64,000 nucleotides of DNA from Rotaria sordida. Taxonomy: Eukaryota > Rotifera > Eurotatoria > Philodinida > Philodinidae. The position numbers were made by a program, and so were the translations under genes. Below are positions 47,601-60,200 of this stretch, piece by piece. The DNA is taken from NCBI GenBank assembly GCA_905250125.1, contig CAJNOL010000021.1, positions 124,001-188,000 of the forward strand, in the 5' to 3' direction. The notes beneath the pieces are model-generated. The model was not told the DNA's origin, searched no databases, and saw nothing but the letters and a program-made list of their open reading frames with translations. How positions within the stretch are numbered: the first letter of the stretch is position 1; each line of letters starts with the position of its first letter.

Positions 47601-47968
47601 AATAGATTTTTAATAGAGTAATTATACTGTAGCATGTGGGAGGATGGAAATAGAAGAATGCAAAAAGTTTTGAAAAATATATGATATTTCGACCTTTCAC
47701 AGTCATTATCAAATATATACTATGTAGTAAAATTGAAGACCAATGAATATAAGCTATTGATATTATCAATGATAGTTATACATCGATTTTGATTATTGAT
47801 TATTCTCAATTTTGATGTTGTGGACATGGTATTAATAATGTTCATTGGTCTTCAATTTTACTACATATATATTTGATAATGATTGTGAAAGATCGAAATA
47901 TCATATATTTTTCTAAGTCCACTCTCCTACCTTCAACAATATAATTACTCTGTTAAAGATCTATTTTG
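47601..47968. mobile_element. Foldback element (about 370 bp)
   Basis: Left arm 47601-47750 (AATAGATTTTTAATAGAGTAA, GATATTTCGACCTTTCACAG, AAAATTGAAGACCAATGAA) pairs with the right arm 47842-47968. The central loop, roughly 47751-47841, is unpaired. No coding content. Confidence 0.8.
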
Positions 47969-49907
47969 ATGAAGACAATATTGTACTTTATACATTTTTA
48001 AACTGTTTTGGACTATTTAGTCATAAGAGTAAACGTTTCTTTGTTTTAAATTGTGTACAATGGCTCAAAGTATAGAGTAGTGTTCTATAAAAACATGGAG
48101 AAAATGAAGTAGACATCCACACAACGAATGACAATTTGACTGATTTCATACAATATTTGAAGCAATTCATATGTTCTGATATACCGTGTAATAGAAGAAA
48201 GAAAGATCTGAACATACAGATATAAAGAAATAATTATTTTTTTTTGTATTTATTTGTTTTGAAAAAATGTGAACAAATCGGATCGTTTTTTTTTTGAGCG
48301 TACATTTCAATTGTCTAACACGCTTTTTTCATTGAAACTTTCAACTAAGAAAATTGAGGTTTTTTTGCAATTTCACAGGTATAACTTAAATGCACGTAGC
48401 AAAAAAAAAATTCTAGTACAATCGTACATAATGACAGACACTGTGTGTAGAATTTATAAACATTAGTCTATGTCTGTCATAAGTAACCATCTATTATTAT
48501 GTATCACAAAATATGCATTATAGCATCCAGCAAGGTATTCCACTCCATCTAGAATATGGTGTGATTACTATGTAATATGCATTGACTACACTCTAATAGA
48601 TATTATGTCAGAAGGTTGTCTAGTATCATGCTTTGATAAATAAAGCATGATCATCTTGGGTTAATTGAAAGTAAATTTTCTTAAAGATTGTTATTTATTA
48701 TATGACATCCTCTATTTGTTTTGACTGAAAACAATTCGTGATATTATTTCTTCTAACTGTTGTTCCATGTTTTTTGATAAATATTGATATTTACTATTTG
48801 ACAAAGTCAAACGCATGTTATTTTAACTAAATAGAAGACGAAGAATATATCTCACTTATTAGAAACTGTTGCCAATCTCGAGCGTTATCAATGAAGTTTC
48901 GATAAGTCACACATTTTTTTTATAGTTGATAGGCTTCAGGACTAGTCATGCATTTTTTCTAATGATCATTAAACTATAATGTTGGACAAAACCATGATCT
49001 AACATAGATTTCTTAGCACTCATTTAGTTCTCCATACACACTTCTTATCAATATATCGACTGTCTCAAGAAAACATATGATAAGGATACGTTGGAGTAGG
49101 AATTATATGTCACCATCACCATGTAGTACATATACTAGCTGACAGATGATCCGATACACAAGTTATGAATAACTTGTTAAAATCTAGTCCATAACTAGAT
49201 GGCATTAACGCTAGAATACGTTATGTTTGACGAACATAAATGACATCATTAAGCACTCAGTTATGATGATTTCTTTGTATAAATAACGAAAAGGAAATGA
49301 AGTGAAATGATGAAATGAAACTAATTATTATTCACAATGGCAACTAGAAAAGAACAAAACAACTGCTTGACTCTTAGTTTTTCCTGCTTTACAATAATGA
49401 ACTCATCAATGCCTGTATATTTTCAATAGAAAAGTCATGCGAATCTACTTTGATGTTGATTTAGATCTTCAATCACTCATGGATCTAATTTGTCTTCTGT
49501 TATTGATTAATGTCTGCGCTGACTGCTATTGAAGTGCACGGGGATATGTGCAATTATCACTGTCAAATATCTCTATCGACATTACATTGATCAAGTTATG
49601 AAAATAAGTTGGATATTGATTGATTTGTGATGCCTTTCTCTTTAATCTTATACGATTGACATAATAACATTAGGTTATCAATCGAAACAATCCAGACAAT
49701 ACATTCGAAACAGATAAACAAGTCACTGTTCATGATGTACAATAGCTTGATTATTGTGCCAAGTCATTGTGGGCTTATGATAGTGAATTACATATGCAAG
49801 TCCTACCAAAAATAGTTGACGACAAAACTACACATCGTTCGATTATTTCTCTCATCATACTAGTCACTGTTGATAATATCAAAGTATATTTGACTCACTG
49901 AATACTA
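47969..49907. other. Unannotated intergenic DNA
   Basis: About 1.9 kb of AT-rich sequence with a small hairpin ATCATGCTTTGAT...AAAGCATGAT near 48628-48652. I see no gene, RNA or larger repeat. Confidence 0.35.
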
Positions 49908-50863
49908 CACGGTTGGAAAAAATATTATTCCAGGGGGGTAACGCTATAATTTCAAATAGAAGACATAATAAATTTTATATCAAATGAAAGCTCGTTAAAA
50001 ATGGGGTTTATTGGCATTAAATAGTGAGGGTTATGAAAACCTTTTAATGTCGAGCTTAATAAATTTTCAGAAATTTTATACTTTTTTTGGGATGGAAAAT
50101 TAAAGTACTAGTGATTCAAGAATGGAGTAAAATGTTTTTCTTGAATATTTTTACACGGTTCGATAGAGCTCGTCGAGCTCTATAAAACTGTATACATTAA
50201 AAAAATTTTAAGACACTTTTTTTGCGATAAAAAATTCAAAAAACTATTTGGAAAATCTTAGAAAACATGAAAAAAATTCATATTTTTCATGTGGAAGAAC
50301 AACACTTACTTTTTTAATAAAAGTAGCTTTTTTCATTGTTTTTACTCCGTCAGGCGTTTCGAAACATACTCATTAGACGCAGCTTTTCACACTGCATCGA
50401 ACGAGTATATTTCGAGACGTCTGAGGTAGTAAAAACAACGAAAAAAGCTACTTTTATTGAAAAATTGAGCGTGCTTCTTCAATTTGAAAAAAAAAAGAGT
50501 TTTTAAATCTTTTTGAGGTTTCCCGAGTAGTTTTTTGAACTTTTTATCTCAAAAAGATGCCTCAAAATTTTTTTAACATGCACAGTTTTGTAGAGCTCAA
50601 CGAGGTCTATCAAACCATGTAAAAATATTCAAGAAAAAAATTGACTTCATTTTTGAATCAGTGGCACCTTGATTTTCCACCCCAAAAAAATATAAAATTT
50701 CTGAAAACTTCTTAAGTTTGACATTAGAAAGTTTTTACAAGCCTCACTATTTAGTATCAATAAACCCCATTTTTGACGAGCTTTCATTTGATATAAAATT
50801 CATTATGTCTTCTACTTGAAATTATAGCGTTACCCCCCTGGAATAATATTTTTTCCAACCGTG
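49908..50863. mobile_element. Near-perfect 956-bp palindromic foldback element, family E (TA-flanked)
   Basis: The ends CACGGTTGGAAAAAATATTA and its complement are identical over the first tens of bases and include a GGGGGG/CCCCCC block. Pairing continues across essentially the whole length, through ATGAAAGCTCGT, the GAGCTCTA-like block near 50170/50600, and AAAAAAGCTACTTTTATT near 50320/50440, to a centre near 50390. TA abuts both ends (49906-49907 and 50864-50865). High arm identity suggests a comparatively recent insertion. No transposase. Confidence 0.9.
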
Positions 50864-50865
50864 TA

Positions 50866-52369
50866 GTGTTAGTCGGTATCGAATTTTGTTCAAATGAGAA
50901 TTATAATAATCGAAAATGCGTGTGAAGGCTGTCATGTTTCATCGTAGGCTCTGATAATCATATTCAACATTTTATTCTTCATAAAACCTTGAGGAGGACT
51001 GATTAGGTATATAATAAATGTTTATCTTAGCATAAAGTATTCTATTAAAAAATTTTCTAAAGACAAAGCGATATTTATTCTAACTGCTTTCCTAAGGTAG
51101 TAAAAGCTATCGTTATATGCTCTATCAATATTTGATGAACAAATGACTTATAATCACTGCCAGCGCTTTTTAAGGTACTGTTGACATTTTATTTCAAAGA
51201 ATGATCAAAAGAGAATACTTCACTTATACCACTTTTATTTAGTATCATGAAAATTATATACTAAGACTAACAAATAAAATCTATCAAGAGCAACGTCAAA
51301 GGAGACATTATCATCAAGAATCAACAAAAAAAATCTCTTGATGACAATATTTTATATTTAAGAATACATGAAATTGTGTTCTCGATGAGAATTTCGCTGT
51401 CACTATGTCAATAATAAATTATCATTATGCTTTGATGCTTCAATTTGAAGGATTATTGTTTCAAACTATTTAATTGTTTATTTAATCAATATGAATTTTA
51501 GAGTATTCTCTTAGATCACATGTTAAGTGCTACAATATTTTTTCAGTGCATAGTCTAGACAATATAAGATTTCTTATGATGAATTATTACTTAAGACTTT
51601 AGAAACTAAATGTTCTTTTTGATATAAATTAATAGGACTAACAAATATGAAAACATCATTTTCTATAGATCGAATCAATTGTTAAAACTAGTACCAAATT
51701 TTTTTCATTACTTACGCTTCCTTTGCTTGTGAAATCGTTCTTCACAGACGATAATATTTAGTAAATTATGAGAATATTAAAAAAAACTCAACTCACCTGT
51801 ATTTTTGTTTATTTTGGAGAAACCACAGAATATTTCATGTGCAAGTAAAAAGAAAGAAATGTAAAAAAATAACTCGAAAGATTGTTGACACTACGATTCT
51901 TTTTCATTTTGGAAAGATGTTGTTGACATATTCACAATCTTATTTATTTCTATATTTTTAATTTTCAACTTTGTTTAAATAGAAAACCTATGCAAACATG
52001 AAATGAAAAAGAAAATACTTCAATTTATTGTAACTAAATGCGTCCTTGAATTATTAAATTTCTTTCTTGCAAAGAATACATCCATTAATCTAAAAATAAT
52101 GTTAACAATGTCACATTACAGTTGAGGTTCTTTTATATTTAAATGAGTAAATCTGAATAAGTTAACTAACAATAATTGTTATAAAGACAAACAATGTGTA
52201 GTTGAATGTATTAATAATAAAATGAATTCCTATTTTGTAATTTTAAAAATATAATCAATATATTATTTTTGTTTTGGCATTCATCTTTGAAAATATCAGG
52301 TGAAATGGATCTGATTAAGAGGAAAATCCATTGGGAGGAAGCTCTTACATAAAATTTTACATATTTTAT
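50866..52369. other. Unannotated intergenic DNA
   Basis: About 1.5 kb of AT-rich sequence with no gene, RNA gene or repeat that I can support. Confidence 0.35.
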
Positions 52370-52479
52370 TCGTTTTCTTCTAGAACGTACCACTACCAGG
52401 CCTTCAGCCACAATTGATAAATCAACAACAACATCAAGTTCAGATATAGCAATACCAACAGCAACATATGCAAGATCAG

Positions 52480-53066
52480 GATGTGGGTGTAAAATCGATG
52501 ACACTTATTCCAACATTCACACAAACACCCTCACGCCCACACCTACATCCTAGTTTTTGTCATTGACAATCGTTGGATCTCGCTTGAGCACAACAAGTGA
52601 TAAGCACTTAGGATTAATGTCATACATTTCATTTGACAATACATAGAGATTCAACGATGATGACGAAAGTGATGAAGTGACTATTGTTGTTGGAGCATTG
52701 GCATTAACATTTCTTTTAATTAACGATGAATATTCAGTAAATGGATTTATTTTCGAGACGAACAAGACTTGACATCGACCATCACCAATGAATCTTTCAA
52801 CCGAATCGTATGATGATTGATCAGTAAAGAATCAATCGAATTCAAAGATGTGAAACCGGGAATAAATGCACAGATACGTTTCAGATAAACCAAAAAATCG
52901 TTCAATCGGCTAATAAAGCATCAGATGTTAGAGACGTGAGAATTATACTACCTAAAAGATCAGGATCAAAATCAGATTCGACAATCATCGAAACCATATT
53001 AGTCGAAGGATGTGGGTGTGGGGTACGGATGTGAGTGTGGTTAAGAGAATATCCACACCCACACCT
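52480..53066. repeat. Two GGATGTGGGTGTGG hairpins (telomere-like words)
   Basis: Near 52487-52555, GGATGTGGGTGT is followed by CACACCTACATCC. Near 53009-53066, GGATGTGGGTGTGGGG and GGATGTGAGTGTGG are followed by CCACACCCACACC. Both are G-rich words facing their complements. The unit resembles the TGTGGG type of repeat reported for bdelloid telomeres. No gene is supported between the hairpins. Confidence 0.6.
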
Positions 53067-53078
53067 AAACACTGTTGC

Positions 53079-53399
53079 TCATTTATGAGAAGTTTGTGCG
53101 CTCATGAAATCAGTATTTTTTAAAAATTTATCTACATCTTCCCATTTGATGTCGAAGAAACACAATGACATATAGAGCAAAGTGCTCAGATACTTCGTAT
53201 CACATTTCGCCTTGCACATTTCAGCAAGATCACCAATGTTGGTCAGAAAAAGTTTTTCATTAAAAGGTAAATCTTTGTCATCGATATCCATGGTATATTC
53301 TTCATTTGACGACTCGCTTGAAGACGAAACCTTTACACTTGCCCAGCGACGACTTAATGCACTTTGTGCTTGATTCTTCCTTTTGCTTGCTTTAGGCAT
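53079..53399 (-). CDS. Short ORF resembling the N-terminus of a transposon-associated protein family (106 aa)
   Basis: An ATG-initiated ORF with a basic start (MPKASKRKNQAQSALSRRW), a Ser/Glu/Asp-rich stretch, and then a patterned hydrophobic segment (LSTLLYMSLCFFDIKWEDVD, KFLKNTDFMSAQTSHK). From memory, this layout resembles the N-terminal part of longer proteins recurring in transposon-rich invertebrate genomes, where the segment continues well past the His-Lys. Here a stop follows directly, so it is probably a fragment. It lies next to the telomere-like hairpins and between foldback elements. It could instead be a genuine small gene; function is unknown. Confidence 0.4.
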   Translation of the reverse strand: MPKASKRKNQAQSALSRRWASVKVSSSSESSNEEYTMDIDDKDLPFNEKLFLTNIGDLAEMCKAKCDTKYLSTLLYMSLCFFDIKWEDVDKFLKNTDFMSAQTSHK

Positions 53400-53879
53400 A
53401 CCAAACTAAATTACTTCAGCTACAAAAGAGGTTACCTGAAAGAAACACACATCATACTAACATGTCTGATTATAATAGATTCTTTTCAGATAAAGATTTT
53501 TAGAGACCCTTTGGACATCCTCTGAAGATATTGAAAGTATCTTCATTCGATCCGCCATCGATTTTTACCTATTGGAATCGATTTTGACTCGGTTTGGATA
53601 AAAAAATAGCCATTTTATGTAAGAATAACCTTCCCCTTTATCCTATCATATCCATAAAGACGACTTATCTCAACATAGGAAAGGAAAGAAAAAAAAAGGA
53701 TAGGTAACTTTTTGCCTGGTGATGCGATGAGTCGAATGAGATAAAATATTTGGCTACATTGCTTACGTAGAAAAACTAGATAGGATTACAAAATCGATCT
53801 ATACGTGGTGCATTCGACCCTATTTGAAGCGCCACCACCAATAGAGTTTTTAGTCTAGAGTTGATTTAAGAACTTTTTC

Positions 53880-54180
53880 CTATTCAGTTTTAGATGCTGA
53901 ATCTGAAAAAATTATTTTCAGAAGCAAAAGAAAAGAATAGAGTAGAAAATTTTGCACATTTCAAGAAATGATGTGTTTTTCTCGAAAATCGAAATCTTTC
54001 GAGTATTTCGTATTTTTCGACCGGAAGAAAGCATTTGATAAGGCTAAAAATTAGATTTTCGTGATCAGCAGCTCAAGCTCTATCAAATGATGTAAAAAAA
54101 ACGCGAAAAAAAAAATTTTTACTCGAAATTCGCATTGCTGGCACCTTTTACTTCAGTTGCGAATTTTAAAATTTTTATTT
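53880..54180. mobile_element. Partial relative of foldback family E
   Basis: The series GCTC...GCTCTATCAAATGATGTAAAA...AAAAAA...GCTGGCACCTT near 54070-54152 follows the same order as GAGCTC...GTCTATCAAACCATGTAAAA...AGTGGCACCTT near 50595-50675 in the 956-bp palindrome. No second arm or termini were found, so this appears truncated or diverged. Confidence 0.5.
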
Positions 54181-57100
54181 TATTTTCTTGTTAACTACTT
54201 TCTTTAATTTGTTTACAATATTATTGTATTAATTATTAACATATAATTTTATGCTTTTCTGTATTGTGCGAAACAATTTTGTCTACTTGATACTTATCAT
54301 AATCATGGAAAATCTAACTACTAATAATCCAAACTCTTAGATCTAAATTATATTCAATCTTATACAATTGGCGGAAATCAAAAGCAATACATTTCTCTTA
54401 TGATCTAAATACTCTATGCTATTTACGTTATGAACAAATTATAATACAAGACTTGTTCGGCAACAAAATTTCCTTCATTAATTTGATATGTTTATATTTA
54501 ATAAACTGAAATCAACGAAGCATCGTTTTCTTATTGTTCTTTATATTGATTTTCTATACATAATAACAGTAAGTTATTTATTGCAAATAATATCTTATGA
54601 CAAATTTCTCGCTTAGATTGACGATAATGTACGACGATTTCATCAAACAACTACAACGACTATTGCATTTGATAAACATATTTAAATTAATTATATATCT
54701 TATGAATCTTCATCAAACGTGTTAATGTCAATAACATACTACATGAAATCCTTAGAAAAAAAAGGTACTTGTACGTAAAACTACAATCAGATACCTTTTT
54801 TTTTGTTTCATCTTAACGTTTTTTATTAGTAAAAAAAAAGTAAATCTCTTATTTATTTCGAGAGTATCTGCTACATTAAAATGAAATTTCTTTTGTTGAA
54901 TAATAATTGAATCATTACATTGTGAGTTCTTGAAATATGTCCAGAATAACTATAAATTATTTCATTATACATTTAGATGCTTACAAATATGATATACATA
55001 TATAATTATCTTGCATTGATTTATTTGGATTTGGACTTCGTCATTTCACTATTGACACATTACAATGATTTATTCGAACCAAAAATTCAATGTATTATAT
55101 ATAATAATCTTATATCCATATTTTCAAAAATAAATTAGTCTTTCTGAGTTTCTCTCAGATAAAATAAATAAAACAATATATTAAACAAGTGTACCACATA
55201 TAACTTTATTTACTTTCTTATTTAGGTTAAATAATACCGAGATCGTTTCAATAAACACAAATATAGTACCAAAACTATATTTATTAAAAAGTAATTAAAT
55301 ATCTTCATATGATTCACATTTCGTTTTTATAGAAATGTAAGTTACTAATAAAATCGTACTTGTATTATAATTTATTCAAATAATAAATACTTTAGGCTCA
55401 ATTTGTTCGATGTTACAATACGAGCGTATAAATCATAACATTCAATTACTTAAATATATAATCAGAACAAAAATGTTTAAAACAAAAAACTTTGCCAATT
55501 TTTTATACAAGAATTTTTTTCATACTAGAATTACATAAATACAAAAAACAAAAGTGAATCGTACAGAAAATGAAACTGTTCATGAAAAATATCCGCGAGA
55601 AATATGTTAATATGCTACTAAAGTGTTCTCTTAATGTTTAAGTTTATTATACTTATTTTTCACATAAACCTTGAATTAGATTCGCTGATTAACAAAAAAG
55701 TCACTTTTTTTATTCAAAACCTACAGAAATTTGTGGTTATCGTTCAAAGGCAACATCTTAAGCAGAGAAGCGACTCGCCATAAAAGTTAGACACGATTAT
55801 TCAATTTCTTTCAGAAATCTGTACTTCACACTACATTTCGTATTCGAGCAAAAGTCGAATACTATCTAGTTTTTTTCTTTTTAACTAACTTTCTCGACGT
55901 ACGCTTCAAAAGTTGTAATTTTCTCTCGCGATGATTTCGAAAACGGGAACTCAGAAAATATCCGCTCAAACGTGAGATGAAAATATCGAGAAACAACCAT
56001 CACAATTTATTTCCAATCCTCTCCAGGACATTCAGTTCACTTGCAAGTAGCGTTCCAAAAAGACATATTTTTCAGGACATTGATTTTTCAAGCTTCGAGA
56101 TAATTAAAACAAAAGTTAGACGCAATTCTTCTTTCTCATATACAAAACAGCTGTGAACGCAGCTAATTATAGATAATCAATGATGTAGATGATTAAATGA
56201 TCAATGGATATTGTTCATTAGGAATAGGTTGATACATTTTTATCGAGTTCTCACAATGATGAATTTGATGACGGCTGGTTTACAAATTCTTTCAGACTTT
56301 GATCAGTTGATTGATTGAAACATCAATTTTAGAATTCATAGGCACAGAATGAAATGCTGATTTCAGTGAAACATAAATGACATTTCGAAAAAATCGATAA
56401 TTCATTTTAATCAGATATCTTTTTTTTTCGGAAATCGAGATTTTGTGCTTCACACCGTATTTCATATTCGAATTGAAACTTGAATACTATCTAGTTTTAT
56501 TATTGCAGTTGGCACTGCAGTATCTATCTGTAATCATTACAATTCATGAAATGTATCATTACAGCCATTTGTTAGTTCATCCATTTAGACTGTTGTTGTA
56601 AATTTTTTTTTTGGTTCTCTATTCTGTCATAAAAACAAGAGTGTTGCTATTTGATAAAAAAGAAAATTAATTAACATCATATTTAGTTTTAAACATTAAA
56701 GAATCAATAACAATTTCATAATATCGAACATGATTTAACATTTTGTCAGTTATGTTGATCACTAATAATAAGCAAATGAATCTTTCATTGTTTCATTCCA
56801 CTTGTTCCAAACTTCAAAGTATACTTTATTACATTAAATAAAAAAAATTTATGCTAAACTACCTGCTAGATTATTCGGGAAGTTCCGTAGTTCAGCTCTG
56901 AAAAAGAGGCAGCACTTAGAGAAGTAACTCTGTCTTCTCTTCAAACATCACTAAGTCTATTTAATCAATCTAAAAATAGCTTCATTATGTTTTAAACAAT
57001 AATCATTATGTATGCAATGAAAACATACTTATTCAACATGTACCATCTGTTCTAAGTCAATATTTGTATCTATAAATACTAAATTTGACATTGGCCTACT

Positions 57101-57284
57101 ATATATTTTCATACAATGGACAAAGTGTTATTTGACATTGGAAAGAACAAAAAAAAACAAAGTGTTGTATATAATTATATAAATCAATATAATAAATAAA
57201 TATATGCATAAATAATACATATATTTATCACAAAAGAATACAGATGTAGATGTCAAATATATATATATATATATTTTTCTTTTT
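54181..57284. repeat. 3.1-kb gene-free region with a diverged direct repeat
   Basis: The words CTTCACACTACATTTCGTATTCGA...GAATACTATCTAGTTTT near 55815-55875 recur as CTTCACACCGTATTTCATATTCGA...GAATACTATCTAGTTTT near 56449-56500. AAAAGTTAGAC also occurs near 55785 and 56112. The right end (57240-57284) is AT microsatellite and the 3' UTR of the GPCR gene. No gene is evident. Confidence 0.45.
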
Positions 57285-60200
57285 TTAACGTACATCAGCT
57301 TGTCCTTTACTAACTGTAGACATTTTTCGAGCAACTGACATTGTCATAGAATGACATGATGGACTAAACATTTGTGAACGATGTGAAGTAATCGCTTTTC
57401 GACATGTTAAAATATTAAGAAAAGCTCGACGAAATGCTCGACTAAATATTGTATAAATTATTGGATTTGCACCTGATGAACAATAACCAAGCCATGTTGA
57501 TATTGATATAAATATTGGATGAATATTAGTAATAAAACATGATAAAAGAGTAATAACAAAAAATGGTGTCCATAATATGACAAATATGGAAAAAATAATT
57601 AATAAAACACGCATAGCTTTACGTTCATTACTTGCTGAAGGTTTTGATAAATTTCGAAATGTTGAATGTTTACAACTTGATTTTGGTGATGTTGGAGAAC
57701 CGACTACTGCTGCTATAGTTTGTATATTTGTTGATTGATGTGTAAGACTTGATGAACCTGATGATGAATCTTCTGTATCTAATGAAACCATTTGAAAACT
57801 AGCTTGAGACATCCCATCATGAAGACGTGGTGGACGTTTTCGTGGACCTTGTTGAGATCCTGAACCAAGTGATGATGATAAACTTGGTCGATGTGTATGA
57901 AGAAATCGAGCTGTTAATGTCGATGATGTTATTGAACAAACACTACTTCGTTGCAAAGCAGCAAAATTATGAACAGATGCAACATGATCATCAACAAGTA
58001 AAAGTTGTTGTTGTTGTTGTTGTTGAGAACGAATTAATGAATTTGGTGCTGATGTTGGTCCATATAATTGTTCAATACGAGGAAAATATCGTTTAAGATT
58101 TGATAATGGAGAATAATATGAATATTGTTTTTGTTCTGATAACATTGGTGTTGTTTCTGTAACATTCATAGCTGATGTGCAACGTGATTTTACAGGTGAA
58201 TCTTGATTAAGAGCTGTTGAAAATGTTGTAATAGTAATCCAATCTTTAATACGTTGACATGTTGAGTCTAATTTTGATGGTGATGTAAGACGACGTGTAA
58301 TAGGTTCATGATTATAATTAATATCAAGATGTGCTGGATTATTATTATTATTATTATTGTTATTGTTATTTATATTTGCTTGTAAATTATGTATACTATC
58401 ATGTGTAACAAGGAGATTTGGAATAGGTAAACCATTATTCATAGTTATTTTATCATCATTTGATTCATATGATAATAATTGAATTCCTGCACTATGACTA
58501 AAAGAAAAGAAATATGTAGCCTCAGGCATAGGTGGGAGAATGTTTTTTAAATTCCGGATAAGTTCAAAATTATTTATAACATCTGTGCTAGAAGGTTGGA
58601 AAAATGAGCGGAAGCGATAAACGTTTTTTTTTTCTTCTATCCTCATATTGATGAAACAAAATTAATGCTACAGGTTTTGAATTCATACTTTACAGATTCA
58701 AAACTTCTATCAACGTACATTTATTTAAAGAAAAATATCAATGTTTGTTTTCATTGAATTTAAATTTTCTTTAATTCGTTTTACTGAAAAACAAAAAAGA
58801 AAGAATAATAATATCCTTGAAGTAATGTTTACAAAAAAAACAAAAGAAATTGTATTGTCATTTTGTAGACTAAACTGAAAATGTTTAATAAACATCTGAG
58901 CTTAGTTGCTAAAGGCAAAAAAATTGTTTAGTAATAGCTTTTAATTTATCTAGCTCAGATTTCTTCAATAGTTCTTATTTATTTATAATAAAAGAAAATG
59001 TCATTTCAAGGCATTGCTGATATATGATCAGATATTCAGTAATAAAAATCTCATTATCTTGTCTAATGAAAATTTCAAGTTCATGTAAGAACAAATCTAT
59101 CAATCTAATGTGACAAGAAACAAATGTTCAAGTTTATTTAAGTCTTGTAGTTTCATCTGCTATGACTTAAGAAAAGAAAAAAAAAAAAGAAACTTCTACG
59201 CCTATGTTCGTTACTTCTTATTTTATATTTTCTAAAAAAGAAAAATAACTTACGAACGTCCACGTTGTTCTTGATCAGTAGCAGCTGGTATACCATTCGA
59301 CTCAACAGTAAGATATGAAGGCGAACTAACAATTGATTGATTAATATTTCTTGGAGCAAGTAATTGATTAATTGTTGGTATTTCATGTCTTAGTGTATGA
59401 GGAATAGAAAGTGATGGTCGATTGTTTAATAAATTTCCATTATCTACAGTTGCAGATAATTGAGCTGTTAAATTAGCAAGTTCCTCACTAATTTTAGCTG
59501 AATCTCGACGTATTTGAAGTAATGTATGAACAGATGAACTTCGTCGTCGATCTTTTCGACGATCTTCAACATCAAGTAATGGTGTATATGAATGAGAACG
59601 TTTTGTATGTGTATTAATATTTATTGGTAAATCAAGATCAATATGACGATTTGATGATGGAGATGATTGTTCAACTAAACAAAAAAAAAAACAAAAAACA
59701 TTTTTTTTTTTTTTGCTCTTATTTACTCGATTTTTCAGGTAATGTTTGAAGATGTTTTTCTCGTCGTTTATACCATGTTATTGGTGCTAATGGTTTTAAT
59801 GTTTCATTAAGACGATGATGAGAAACAAATATTCGTTTTGATAAATGTTTATTATTTGATGAATATTGTTCATTAACAAGTAATGATGATGCACGTTTAC
59901 GTTGATAATTTAATGGTACAGATATTAAACTTAATCGTTGAATATTTTGTTTTGTTCTTATTGATGTTGATTGTATAGAAGTTTTATTTTCATCAATATT
60001 ATCATTATTAACTGCTCGTTTCCATCTCATAGCCATTGCTGCTAAATTAATAACAGCATGCATTTTTTGTCGTCTTGTATGACGCTTCTTTTTTGTTGTA
60101 TGTGCTTGTTGTAATGCACTCATTGTTAATGCATACGTAACAATCATAATAATTAATGGAATAAAAAAAGCAACGAATGAACCATAGATTTTAAATGTTC

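Noticed and set aside
52211..52765. Two minus-strand ORFs and a Thr/Ser-rich plus-strand reading next to the G-rich hairpins
   Set aside because: All frames are short, overlap simple repeats and do not connect by good splice sites; no family was recognised.
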